In this document: in pieces, positions 21,754-29,438 of the stretch
Layout of the letters: each line of letters opens with the position of its first letter
How positions within the stretch are numbered: position 1 is the first letter of the stretch
DNA from: Acidimicrobiia bacterium
Lineage (GTDB): Bacteria > Actinomycetota > Acidimicrobiia > Spongiisociales > ZC4RG35
Assembly: GCA_013812505.1 (NCBI GenBank)
Contig: JACCTH010000015.1
Span: 1-33,224 of the forward strand
Direction: 5' to 3'
Length of the DNA: 33,224 nucleotides
Program-made: the position numbers and the translations under genes
The notes under the pieces: model-generated
The model's database searches: none
Seen by the model: the letters and a program-made list of their open reading frames with translations, nothing else
What the model was told of the DNA's origin: nothing

Positions 21754-22563
21754 CTACATCGGGCGGTAGCGCGACTGGAGCATGGCGAACAGTCCGAAGG
21801 CCACGAAACCGAAAGCCAAGACCGTGAGCAGGAACTTCCCGGACGGCTGCGCCAGGATCGCATGCAGCGCACCGTCCAGGCCCTGCCTCTGTGGGTCGAA
21901 GGTCACGGTCGCGTACGTGAGCAGACCCCCCACAGCCCCGACGGCAACGCCCTTGGCGATGTACCCGATCTGGCCCAACCGTGTCACACCTTGGCCTGCG
22001 ACTGGCGACATCGACAAAGTGGCGATCTCCTTGAGGAAGGACTTCTTGACGCCCTTGACTACGTGGGCTACGCCAACACCGATGATGATGACTCCGGCTA
22101 CGACGACCATCACTCGTCCGGCGGGCAGCGTAAGCAGACCCGACGTGGCCTCCTGCTGTTGCCCCGAACTTGATGACCTCGAGCCGAGTGCGACTCTGGC
22201 AGCGCTGACCCCCAGCGCGGCGTAGACCAGCGCTTTGGTCCCGCTGACGACTCGCTCGCGCTTGGCGCCCTCTCGGTTGCGATGACCCCAGATGGACTCA
22301 CTGACCTGCCAGAGCGCCAGCGCCACCAAGCACCCGGCAACCAGCCACAGCATGATGTTGCCGAAGGGCTGCTTAGCCACGGTTTGCAGCGCCCCGGAGA
22401 GGTCGGAGCTCGCTGCGGTGGACCCACCCCATGCCATCAGCAGAGCCAACCACCCGACCAGGATGTGGATAAGCCCGTAGGCGATCAAGCCGGCGTGGGC
22501 GAGTATCTCCAGCGGCATGCTGTCGCCGACCTGTCTGGCTACGTTTCTAGCAGCGGTTGGCAT
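21754..22563 (-). CDS. DUF1206 family membrane protein
   Basis: 269 residues from ATG 22563; upstream in-frame codons to 22719 are not family-like. Seen: three repeated units, each with a two-span hairpin: LAHAGLIAYGLIHILVGWLAL, GTKALVYAALGVSAARVALG and LGQIGYIAKGVAVGAVGGLL begin the units; each second span holds a GxxxxAxGxxxxG-type pattern such as MLWLVAGCLVALALWQVSES. Threefold repetition of about 70 residues is the DUF1206 hallmark. Predicted six spans in the cytoplasmic membrane. Function is unknown in the family. The long frame antisense to it is a shadow of the epimerase remnant. Confidence 0.9.
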   Translation of the reverse strand: MPTAARNVARQVGDSMPLEILAHAGLIAYGLIHILVGWLALLMAWGGSTAASSDLSGALQTVAKQPFGNIMLWLVAGCLVALALWQVSESIWGHRNREGAKRERVVSGTKALVYAALGVSAARVALGSRSSSSGQQQEATSGLLTLPAGRVMVVVAGVIIIGVGVAHVVKGVKKSFLKEIATLSMSPVAGQGVTRLGQIGYIAKGVAVGAVGGLLTYATVTFDPQRQGLDGALHAILAQPSGKFLLTVLAFGFVAFGLFAMLQSRYRPM

Positions 22564-22640
22564 CGTCTCGTCGTCTGAGCCTCGGTCCCCACACGTCGAT
22601 GGTAACCGTACCCCCCAACCCCACCGCCCGCCTCCGCTGT

Positions 22641-23501
22641 TCAATGGAGCTTGTTTCTGGCATGTCGCCACATCCCATCGGTCTCGGTGGCCCAACGCCG
22701 AATAACCGTCGACCTCCAAGAGTCAATCGAGCACGCTTGGCTCATTGGAGACCAGGCTGCTTGATTACGGATCGGAGCCCGTGCATCCGTTCGGAATGCA
22801 GAGCCTGGTCCGCGTTTGGTCCGCACGAGGGTGCGAAATGATCCGCAATCGTGAGCTTCGGTGAGCACTGGAACAGCGACGATGGCGCTCGCTTTCAAAG
22901 GCCGGTATCGGTCTTGCAGCCGAGCGAACAGGAATCCCGTCCAGCCGATCTCCTCCGCCAGGTTGAAGAACAGGATCAGCAACAGGAGCTGCGGCAAGAC
23001 CTGGGTGAAGAGCAGCGGCCACTTGTCCGCCAACGCGTCCAGTGGAGCCGGGCCGAGCAGCGCGGTGGCGGCCAGCACCGTTGCGATCGGCACACCGAGC
23101 AGCGCCAACACATACCAGCGGATACCGACCCGCCAGCGCAGGCTCCGTTTGGCCAGGTCGTGTACACCTGCCCGACCGCGCACGGCTGCGACTACCAGGA
23201 ATGCCGGCAGTGCCGACCCGAGGATGTGACCGAGGGAGTCATAGAGCGCCAGATCGAACGGCAGTAGATCCCGTCGGGTCAGAAATGGGGGAAACGCCAC
23301 ACCAATGTTGACCCCGTAGACCATGATCAGAAAAGCCGCCACCGGATGTCGAGCTATGACCTGTCTGGCCCGCGAGAACGGGCGTAGGTTCGGGTCAATG
23401 GCGACCCGGAGAACCTCGCGTCCGTTCAGAACGCGGCGGCCATGTTCCAGACGCTGCTCGGTCCGTCGCGCCTGGCGAATCAGGGAGCACGTGTTCGGCA
23501 C
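22641..23501 (-). CDS. CPBP (CAAX-protease-like) membrane protein, C-terminus replaced
   Basis: 286-residue frame; about the first 205 residues are family-like. Seen: several spans (HPVAAFLIMVYGVNIGVAFP, WYVLALLGVPIATVLAATAL, LPQLLLLILFFNLAEEIGW) and motif 1 NLAEEIGWTGFLFARLQ. In the family this reads EExGWRGF; here Thr replaces Arg. The expected continuation after the SAIVAV segment (a span with LWALWHLP, the second catalytic motif) is absent. From about 22870 to the stop the sequence is polar and unlike any family member. So the gene lost its 3' part. CPBP proteins act as membrane metalloproteases or in bacteriocin immunity; this one is probably inactive. Confidence 0.75.
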   Translation of the reverse strand: MPNTCSLIRQARRTEQRLEHGRRVLNGREVLRVAIDPNLRPFSRARQVIARHPVAAFLIMVYGVNIGVAFPPFLTRRDLLPFDLALYDSLGHILGSALPAFLVVAAVRGRAGVHDLAKRSLRWRVGIRWYVLALLGVPIATVLAATALLGPAPLDALADKWPLLFTQVLPQLLLLILFFNLAEEIGWTGFLFARLQDRYRPLKASAIVAVPVLTEAHDCGSFRTLVRTKRGPGSAFRTDARAPIRNQAAWSPMSQACSIDSWRSTVIRRWATETDGMWRHARNKLH

Positions 23502-23576
23502 AAGAACGAGGCCGCCAACTCGGCTATATGATTGGTAGACCCTGTTGGGGTTTGGCGGCGAGCTGGAGGATGGAGG

Positions 23577-24231
23577 TTGGAAGAGCAGGTCGCTCTCGGC
23601 AGCCGAGGACCACTTTCGGCTGGTCTGGTTCGCGGGGTTGGGATGGCCTTGGCCGCTGGTGGCTTGTTGTTCGCCGTGGCGACGTTATTGCACCCCTCCC
23701 AAGAGACCCCGGTCACCATTCTTGAGACCGAGGCGAGGCTGGTCGGATCACACGCCGTTTACGTCGTCTCCTACGTGCTGATACTTCTTGGTCTCCCGGC
23801 CCTTTACGGTACCGAATCGCAACGGATGGGGCGGTTGGGGTTGATCGGGTTCTTGGTGACGTTCGCAGGCACCACTCTGGTTGCGGTTTCTAGCCAGTTC
23901 GGCTTCATCGCCCCCGGTTCTGGCCGCTGAGGCACCCGGAACCCTCGACCAGATCATTCTCTATATGCCGGTTGTGGTCTTCAACGGGTTCGCCGCCGCT
24001 GGTTTCATGGCCGGCTATGTGATATTGGGCATTTCGATTGCTACCTCGAGAGTCTTCCCCCGATGGTCAGGAATCCTGATCGGGGTGGGCGCACCGGCCC
24101 ACTTGGTGGGGTTTGGGGTCGCTCAACTTGCATCACCGGCACTCTGGTTCGTGGCCGTCCTCGGTAGCCTGGCCCTCGGCTCGGGACTTGCGTCGTGTGG
24201 TTATCGGATGTGGGCTAGACCTGGGCTCTGA
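23577..24231 (+). pseudogene. Multi-span membrane protein of unknown function, one frameshift
   Basis: Likely start TTG 23577 with GGAGGA 6 bases upstream. First frame: GVGMALAAGGLLFAVATLLHP, SHAVYVVSYVLILLGLPALYG and LGLIGFLVTFAGTTLVAVSSQFGF, three spans, then a stop at 23930. Second frame from about 23915: VLAAEAPGTLDQIILYMPVVVFNGFAAAGFMAGYVILGISI, and GILIGVGAPAHLVGFGVAQL and LWFVAVLGSLALGSG, three more spans, with stop 24231. Deleting one C from CCCCC (23910-23914) joins them into a normal six-span protein of about 217 residues. Resembles DUF4386-like integral membrane proteins, but I do not claim a family. May be intact if the extra C is an error. Confidence 0.72.
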
Positions 24232-24549
24232 CTCGCCGTCGTACTGTCGGGGGAAATACGATTGACGCGAGGTCAAAGGTAGATACTCGACAATATGCCT
24301 CGGCTCCGGGTTGGTCGATCGCCGATGCGGAGGAAACCGCAATGCTCCTGCCACCGCTAGCCGCTCACCTACATGCCGTTCCAGCGCACTCGCCGGTTGG
24401 TGCGTTATGGCGCCATACCGGGTGATCTGATCTGAGATGGGGCCCCGCGTGGTGGAGTTCCATCACGACGGAAAACGATTGCCTGCCCAGTCGCCCTGCT
24501 GAGGTCGGTTCTCTGTTGCTCGGCTTGCATCCGGGTAGCGTCGCAACTC
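24232..24549. other. Intergenic region, no gene seen
   Basis: About 318 bases without a credible frame. A weak copy of the dispersed repeat lies near 24391-24445, with the TGATCTGAGATGGG tail that the 12.8 copy also has. It should hold the promoter of the VOC gene at 24550. Confidence 0.4.
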
Positions 24550-24939
24550 ATGAGCTACCGTGAGACCTATGGGCGATCGGACATCGAGTCGATCGGCGCC
24601 GTCACTCTTGTGACTCACGACATGGCCGGCTCCATTGGTTTCTACACGTCGCTTGGCTTCGTTCTCATCGATGGCGGACCCGAGGCCAGTTTCTCCAGCT
24701 TCGCCATTGGCGAGGGGTTCCTCAACCTCATGGCCCGACTAGGAGGGCGGTCAACGTCCGGGTGGGGGCGACTTATCCTCTATGTCTCTGATGTCGATGG
24801 GCTCTACCGGAAGGCCTTGGAATTCGGACTAACTCCAGAGGCGCCGCCACGCGATGCTGAATGGGGCGAGCGGTTCTTCCACTTGACCGACCCCGACGGG
24901 CACGAACTCAGCTTCGCCAGGCCCTTGACGCCGCGATAG
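24550..24939 (+). CDS. VOC (glyoxalase-like) family protein
   Basis: 129 residues. Seen: VTLVTHDMAGSIGFYTSLGFVLI (first beta-alpha-beta module), SFSSFAIGEGFLNLMARLGG, then second module WGRLILYVSDVDGLYRKALEFGLTP and FFHLTDPDGHELSFARPL with the DPDGHE metal-site Glu. A complete single-chain VOC protein, probably dimeric. Members include glyoxalases, dioxygenases and antibiotic-binding proteins; first-module metal ligand is not obvious (THD), so catalytic class is open. Stands alone between two stretches without intact genes. Confidence 0.88.
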   Translation: MSYRETYGRSDIESIGAVTLVTHDMAGSIGFYTSLGFVLIDGGPEASFSSFAIGEGFLNLMARLGGRSTSGWGRLILYVSDVDGLYRKALEFGLTPEAPPRDAEWGERFFHLTDPDGHELSFARPLTPR

Positions 24940-24967
24940 TCAGGCCCGAATCCAAGCCCATACATTC

Positions 24968-25010
24968 GTGCCGATCATGAGCGGGCGGCACAGTGAGTGT
25001 TACTGCAGCC
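24968..25010 (+). repeat. Dispersed intergenic repeat, copy 25.0
   Basis: GTGCCGATCATGAGCGGGCG then CAGTGAGTGTTACTGCAGCC; starts 29 bases after the VOC stop and aligns best with the 17.9 copy. Confidence 0.4.
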
Positions 25011-25201
25011 GAAGTCTTGTTCCGCAGCGTCGGCGTGGCCGGTGAGACCGTTCGGAGCTTGGCCGGTCCGGGCTCGCTCCTCGGCTCCACAGCGGTGAAC
25101 ATGGTGTGGAAGCCACCGCCGAGATGCTCGATCGGCTGGGCGCTTTCACCATCGAGGGGTTGACGCTGCTTCGGGATAAGTACGGCAAGTCCAGGGTGTG
25201 A
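24990..25201 (+). other. Possible coding remnant, unidentified
   Basis: One frame from GTG 24993 gives SVTAAEVLFRSVGVAGETVR; another frame ending with TGA 25199-25201 gives AEMLDRLGAFTIEGLTLLRD. Both look protein-like but lie in different frames, suggesting a small decayed gene. No family recognised. Confidence 0.3.
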
Positions 25202-25209
25202 GGAACGCC

Positions 25210-26187
25210 CTACGTGGCGCGCTCTTGGCGACCGCGTCGCCACTCTATGGTGATGGGGGAGTGCCCTACCTGGCGCCACGACTGGTCGAGGGCGAAGTTA
25301 CCGAGCAGTGTTGTGGTCTTCCACCGCTTGAGCTCGTGGTGTTGGTATCTTCGCCGGTAAGCCTCGGCGGCGAGATATCCGGCGGCGGCGGCCTGAGCCG
25401 CTACGTAATCGGGCGGCTCTCCGTATTTCGACTGGTAGCGGTGCGAGAAGTCGGCTCCGGCAGGGCCCACCTGGGGGGTGGCGGCGTCAGAGATCCATTG
25501 CACAGGACCGACTACCCCTTCGGCGGTCGGTCCCAGCCGATTCCCGAATTCGAGTAGGCCGGCAGCCACGCAGCCGAGCAGGCCTGGTTCGGGACCGGCG
25601 CGGATCTGTTCGACGGCGGCCAGATCCTCGGTGAAGGTCCCGACGATCAGCACCGCGGCCTCGGTCAATGACCCGGCGGTCGCCAAGTCAGCGAGATGCA
25701 CGTCGCGAATGGCTAGACCGAGTTCTGTCGCCCGTTGGCGAGCTCCGGCGACCACGGCGGAGGCGAAGCGGCCCCTCCCTTGGGTAAAGACCACCCGCGG
25801 TAATCCTCTCCGATAGGCGAGGTCCACCGCCCCTCGGAAGTAGGTCGAAGCGGGAACCGAAACGGGCACTACAAGAGGGCGGATCAAGTCGTCGGCGGAA
25901 CCGCCGTGGTTCCAGAGCAAGGCCCCCTGCCCAGAGACGATGGGCCCTACCTGGCGCACCAGGCCACTCCCGTAGGGACCGAGTAGCACGTCGACCCGAT
26001 CGCCGAGCCAGCGCCTGTAGGAGTTGCAGGCTGTGGTTGCCGAGCCGGCGTCGTCGACGGTCTGCAACCGGATCTGATCCGCCGACGCCCACAGCTGGAG
26101 GCCGCGGGCAGCCTGGCGTCCTTGTAACGCGAGCGGGCCGGTGAGGCTCACGGTGGCTGCTGCGGTCACCATCATTGTTGTTGGCAT
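25210..26187 (-). CDS. Periplasmic-binding-protein-fold ligand-binding protein without export signal
   Basis: 325 residues from ATG 26187 (GAGGGAG 7 bases upstream); the frame opens to 26274 but that part would overlap the divergent gene. Seen: VSLTGPLALQGRQAARGLQLWA, LQTVDDAGSATTACNSYRRWL, VDVLLGPYGSGLVRQVGPIV, LLWNHGGSADDL and GVVGPVQWISDAA...FSHRYQSKYGEPPDYVAAQAAAAGYLAAEA, the pattern of type I (Peripla_BP_6, branched-chain amino acid/amide) binding proteins. No signal peptide or lipobox, so it likely stays in the cytoplasm as a sensor or binding protein rather than feeding a transporter. No permease or ATPase genes are adjacent. Divergent from the SagB-like gene with 71 bases between start codons; shared control is likely. 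Confidence 0.82.
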   Translation of the reverse strand: MPTTMMVTAAATVSLTGPLALQGRQAARGLQLWASADQIRLQTVDDAGSATTACNSYRRWLGDRVDVLLGPYGSGLVRQVGPIVSGQGALLWNHGGSADDLIRPLVVPVSVPASTYFRGAVDLAYRRGLPRVVFTQGRGRFASAVVAGARQRATELGLAIRDVHLADLATAGSLTEAAVLIVGTFTEDLAAVEQIRAGPEPGLLGCVAAGLLEFGNRLGPTAEGVVGPVQWISDAATPQVGPAGADFSHRYQSKYGEPPDYVAAQAAAAGYLAAEAYRRRYQHHELKRWKTTTLLGNFALDQSWRQVGHSPITIEWRRGRQERAT

Positions 26188-26258
26188 AGCTTGCTCCCTC
26201 GATCCGCGATGTGATGATGGGGTAGAGATCTGCCAAACCAAGTTCAGCCGACGCGGAG

Positions 26259-27797
26259 ATGACGATGTACCCACGGGCAGCGGCCGACGCCATCCACCAT
26301 TCGACCAAGCACGGTACTCCAGCCGCCCACCCGCAACGGCTGGTGAGCTATCGGAGGCTCGACCCTGACAACGCCCCGACTCCGTTCAAGAAGTATCGAG
26401 ACCTCCCGATCTCTCCGCTGTCGCGGGAGCTGGTCGACTCGACCTTGCCGGCAGTGAGGGTGCTGGGCGGCGAGCGGGGCAACCGGTCAGCGCTGGACGG
26501 GTCGCTGCTGGCAACCCTTCTCTACCTCGCTGCCGGCGTGACTCGGGTCACGGCTGGATCGGCTCGCGGGCGGATCTTCTTCCGTGCTGCCATGTCAGCC
26601 GGAAACCTCCATCCCGTCGAGGTGTATGTGATCGCCGGACCCGGTGTAGATGGTGTACCAGCCGGAATGCACCACTTCGCTCCCCTGGAATTCGGGCTGA
26701 CGGAACTGCGGCGGGGAGACTTCCGGGCGGCGCTGTCGGTCACGGCGCCGGCGGCGTTAGTGCTCACCGGTCTCGTGTGGCGCACCGCCTGGAAATACGG
26801 CGAGCGGGGCTGGCGTCACCTCTACTGGGACGCCGGCACCATGCTTGCCAACCTGGTGGCCGCTGCTGACGCCCACGGCCTTGGCGTCCGCATCCTCAGC
26901 GGGTTCGCCGACGAGACAGTTTCCCGGTTGGTCGGTATAGATGGGGTAGAGGAAGTTCCCCTTGCCGTTGTGACGCTGGGATACGAATCTGGCGACGTCG
27001 AACCCGGGCCGATCTCAAACCGCGACCCCGCACCCCTTTCGGTCAATGTCGCTCCGGTGGCGCCCCGCCCGATGCGCCTACCGCTGCTGGTCGAAGCTCA
27101 GGCGGAAAGCACTCTCACCGCTGACGACGTCACCCGCTGGCGCCAGGCGGCCATTGCCGTGAGCTCCGAGATGCCAGCCCACATCGATCCGCCGCCCTCA
27201 GGTCCCAAAGAGCCCATCGAAGCGGTCATCCTGCGTCGGGGATCCACCCGGGTCATGCGCCACGAACCGGTCGCCCACAACGCGCTGGTCTGGCCGTTGG
27301 CCGCGGCCACCAGAGCGGTCCCCCTCGACGCGGCTCCGCGAGGCACATTGCTCGAGCACTATGTGAACGTCCATGCCGTCGACGGTGTGCGACCCGGTGC
27401 CTACCGGTGGGAGCATGGCGATGTGGAGTTCATCACAGGCGACGACTCGCCCCGGGAGATAGGCAGATTGCTGTGCCTCGACCAGCCGCTCGGCGGCGAC
27501 TCGGCGTACACCGTGTTCCACAACGCAGCGCTCGACCCGATCCTCGACGTCCTCGGCTCCCGCGGTTATCGAGCGGCTCAACTCGAAGCCGGCATCGTCA
27601 GCGGCCGTCTCGCCCTCTCCGCGTTCGCCCTGGGCCTGGGTGCGACCGGGCTGACCTTCATTGACGATCTCGTGGCCCGCTACTTCCACACGACAACCGC
27701 GCCCATGCTGGTGACCTCGGTTGGTGTGCCAGACACGCCCCCAGCCCCAGCCGGTCGGCCCGGCGAGCCGGTAACTCTCCGCCGAAGGACCAGCTGA
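26259..27797 (+). CDS. SagB/ThcOx-type nitroreductase-family protein, two domains
   Basis: 512 residues; ATG 26265 is an alternative start with GGAG 8 bases upstream. Seen: two FMN-dependent nitroreductase-like halves. First half: SARGRIFFRAAMSAGNLHPVEVYVIAG (SxGxxHP flavin motif), WRHLYWDAGTMLANLVAAADAHGLG and PLAVVTLGYE. Second half: VILRRGSTRVMRHEPVAHNA, VNVHAVDGVRPGAYRW, AGIVSGRLALSAFALGLGATG and APMLVTSVGVP. Known: SagB enzymes oxidise azolines to azoles in thiazole/oxazole-modified peptides. No YcaO cyclase, SagC-like partner or precursor peptide is seen nearby, so a role in peptide modification is unsupported here; it may be a flavin reductase of other use. Ends just before an IS110 remnant. 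Confidence 0.88.
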   Translation: MTMYPRAAADAIHHSTKHGTPAAHPQRLVSYRRLDPDNAPTPFKKYRDLPISPLSRELVDSTLPAVRVLGGERGNRSALDGSLLATLLYLAAGVTRVTAGSARGRIFFRAAMSAGNLHPVEVYVIAGPGVDGVPAGMHHFAPLEFGLTELRRGDFRAALSVTAPAALVLTGLVWRTAWKYGERGWRHLYWDAGTMLANLVAAADAHGLGVRILSGFADETVSRLVGIDGVEEVPLAVVTLGYESGDVEPGPISNRDPAPLSVNVAPVAPRPMRLPLLVEAQAESTLTADDVTRWRQAAIAVSSEMPAHIDPPPSGPKEPIEAVILRRGSTRVMRHEPVAHNALVWPLAAATRAVPLDAAPRGTLLEHYVNVHAVDGVRPGAYRWEHGDVEFITGDDSPREIGRLLCLDQPLGGDSAYTVFHNAALDPILDVLGSRGYRAAQLEAGIVSGRLALSAFALGLGATGLTFIDDLVARYFHTTTAPMLVTSVGVPDTPPAPAGRPGEPVTLRRRTS

Positions 27798-27809
27798 TGG
27801 ACCGCGCCT

Positions 27810-27990
27810 CGCTCCATTTCCAAATGGTCCCGCCGCTCACTGACAGCCTCGGCGATCAGGCTCCAGTAGACGGTGTCGGAGATCCGCCGTTTCAACGCCG
27901 GCAGCGCTTCTTTGCCGGGTTTTGCCCTCGGCGATCTTTCGGTTGCAGTAGGCCCGTCCCCAGCGTGTCCGGTCTCCTGGCACAAGGCAG
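27810..27990 (-). mobile_element. IS110-family transposase remnant (C-terminal)
   Basis: Minus-strand reading gives RWGRAYCNRKIAEGKT in one frame and KEALPALKRRISDTVYWSLI in the next, together the well-known C-terminal region of IS110/IS116 transposases. A frameshift separates them, no N-terminal DEDD domain remains and no element ends were identified. Confidence 0.6.
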
Positions 27991-28020
27991 CGGCTAACCG
28001 GAGGCGGATTCAACCCCTCC

Positions 28021-28254
28021 CTAGAAATGGACTACGGGGCACGTCAGGGTGCGGGTGACTCCCTCAACGGCCTGGATTTTGTTAACGACAAGCTTCCCGA
28101 GAGCATCAACGTCTGCCGCCTCCACCCGCACAATCACGTCGTAGGGGCCGGTAAGGACGTCGGCGGTGCCAACGCCAGGGATACGGCCGAGCTCCGCGGC
28201 TACCCGTGTCTGTTTCGCGATCTCGGTTTGGATGAGAACGTAAGCTTCGACCAC
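28021..28254 (-). CDS. Stand-alone Lrp/AsnC ligand-binding (RAM) domain protein
   Basis: 77 residues from GTG 28254 (AGGGAG 6 bases upstream). Seen: AYVLIQTEIAKQTRVAAELG, GTADVLTGPYDVIVRVEAAD and LVVNKIQAVEGVTRTLTC, the complete beta-alpha-beta-beta-alpha-beta pattern of the AsnC_trans_reg domain. No helix-turn-helix is attached. Known: such stand-alone RAM proteins form ring-like oligomers and bind amino acids, sometimes modulating full Lrp proteins. Without a DNA-binding part it cannot act as a direct regulator. Ends just downstream of the IS110 remnant. Confidence 0.9.
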   Translation of the reverse strand: MVEAYVLIQTEIAKQTRVAAELGRIPGVGTADVLTGPYDVIVRVEAADVDALGKLVVNKIQAVEGVTRTLTCPVVHF

Positions 28255-28450
28255 TGCTTCTCCCTGAAGGCTCTCCCCGAGCTCAACCGTAGTCCCGCAG
28301 ACGACAATACGGTAAGGGAAGAAGCCCCAGCCGGCGCAGGCCTGATGCAGCAGCTACGTGCCAGGACCTTCGCCAGGCTTGGCCCGCGGACAGCCACCCG
28401 CTCACCAACAACGCTCAAGAACGAACGAATTGCCTGGCCGCATCCGCCCC

Positions 28451-28690
28451 CTAACCGGCAGATAGGAGCGATCCTCGGGCTCGGTCATAACGCATCGTGG
28501 TCCGGGAGGTCGGCGTGCGACGCCGCTTCTTGGACGTCTCTGAGTGGGACGCCCGCGTCGAGGGCTGCGGTAATGAACGTGTGCCGTAACGAGTGGGGGC
28601 TGATCCGCTTGCCTATGCCGGCCCGCTCGCGGAGGCAAGCCCAACGTCTTTCCGAGCTCGAGGGCTGGTTGACCGCGTCTAGTTGCGGCA
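28451..28690 (-). pseudogene. Tyrosine recombinase (phage-type integrase) remnant, C-terminal
   Basis: Minus-strand reading gives [41 protein letters not shown], then after a frame change near 28500-28510 [17 protein letters not shown] and a stop. HSLRHTF holds the catalytic His and Arg, ASHAD the second His, and MRYD the nucleophile Tyr. Upstream (toward 28690) the frame is degenerate and meets stops. It is the C-terminal third of an XerC/phage-integrase-type protein, disrupted. Direct link to the tRNA-Arg fragments is not shown. Confidence 0.75.
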
Positions 28691-28789
28691 GGCCTTACTG
28701 CAATCCCCCTTGCATCGGCGGCTTGCAGGCCTCGGACGCGGTCAGCTGGCTGCATTGGCTCTTGACGCGGCCCACATTCTGAGGCTCTC

Positions 28790-29203
28790 TTAGGCAAAGA
28801 ATTCGTCAAACGCGGCGGTATCCCGCATTTACGCCCAGAACTCCGCGATCTGACCCTCGGCGTTTATCCGATAGACCTCCACGCCCTACTGGTCGAAGCG
28901 CTTGCCGTCACGCCAGTGGTTCCAGTGAACCCGAGTGAATACCCACTCGTCAGTCGCCACGATTCCTTCCACCCCGATACTGAAGGTCGTAATCACCGGC
29001 TCCCCCGTTGCGGAGAACTCCGGGACGACTACTTCCAACAGCGCCATCGTCTCGGCCTCGTTGTGGTCGCCGGACAACCGATGCCTTCCCGGCACGTGCC
29101 AGACAAGGTCATCGGCCAGCATCTCGCGGATCGTGTCTGCGTCGCCCTTGGTGAACGCTTCGTACGCACGCCAATAACGCGCGAGGTTGGGGTGCTCCGA
29201 CAT
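28790..29203 (-). pseudogene. SnoaL-like (NTF2-fold) protein with two in-frame stops
   Basis: Start ATG 29203 with GAGGGAG 3 bases upstream. Seen: HPNLARYWRAYEAFTKGDAD, LADDLVWHVPGRHRLSG, and VVPEFSATGEPVITTFSIGV, typical SnoaL-like/NTF2-fold features. The frame meets TAG at 28886-28888 directly after GKRFDQ, then continues with GVEVYRINAEGQIAEFWA, meets TAA at 28829-28831 and continues MRDTAAFDEFFA to a real-looking end at 28790. The family would place Tyr or a similar residue at both stops (TAC to TAG or TAA is one base). So 137 codons with two nonsense changes. Truncated at 28886 the product would lack the last strand. Such proteins are isomerases or ketosteroid-like hydrolases; the role here is unknown. 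Confidence 0.7.
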
Positions 29204-29374
29204 GACTCCCTCGCTTTGGGCCGGAATTCCGAGCTGAGTATCAGTCAAGACGACCGCGCCGATCAAGAAGAACCGGCGTCCTGACCGCACATATCAGCCG
29301 CGCCGGCCCAGCCCTTTGCTCGTTCAGATGCGCTCTGGAACCGGCAATCGGTTTGCCCAGAGGCCGAGCAGGAA

Positions 29375-29424
29375 GGGCCGATCTGGACGGCTTGGAGGTG
29401 GGCAGGTTATTGCTCCTGATTGGG
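29375..29424 (+). repeat. Dispersed intergenic repeat, copy 29.4
   Basis: GGGCCGATCTGGACGGCTTG, GGAGGTGGGCAG, GTTATTGCTCCTGATTGGG, then TGATCTG. Near-identical to 13648-13697 because it is part of the segment duplication. Confidence 0.6.
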
Positions 29425-29438
29425 TGATCTGTTTCGAC

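Noticed and set aside
20827..22173. Full 448-residue epimerase reading
   Set aside because: Only about the first 235 residues are family-like; the rest is antisense to DUF1206 and not protein-like.
26259..28254. A thiazole/oxazole-modified peptide cluster around the SagB-like gene
   Set aside because: No YcaO cyclase, no E1-like partner, no Cys/Ser/Thr-rich precursor peptide and no dedicated exporter were found nearby.
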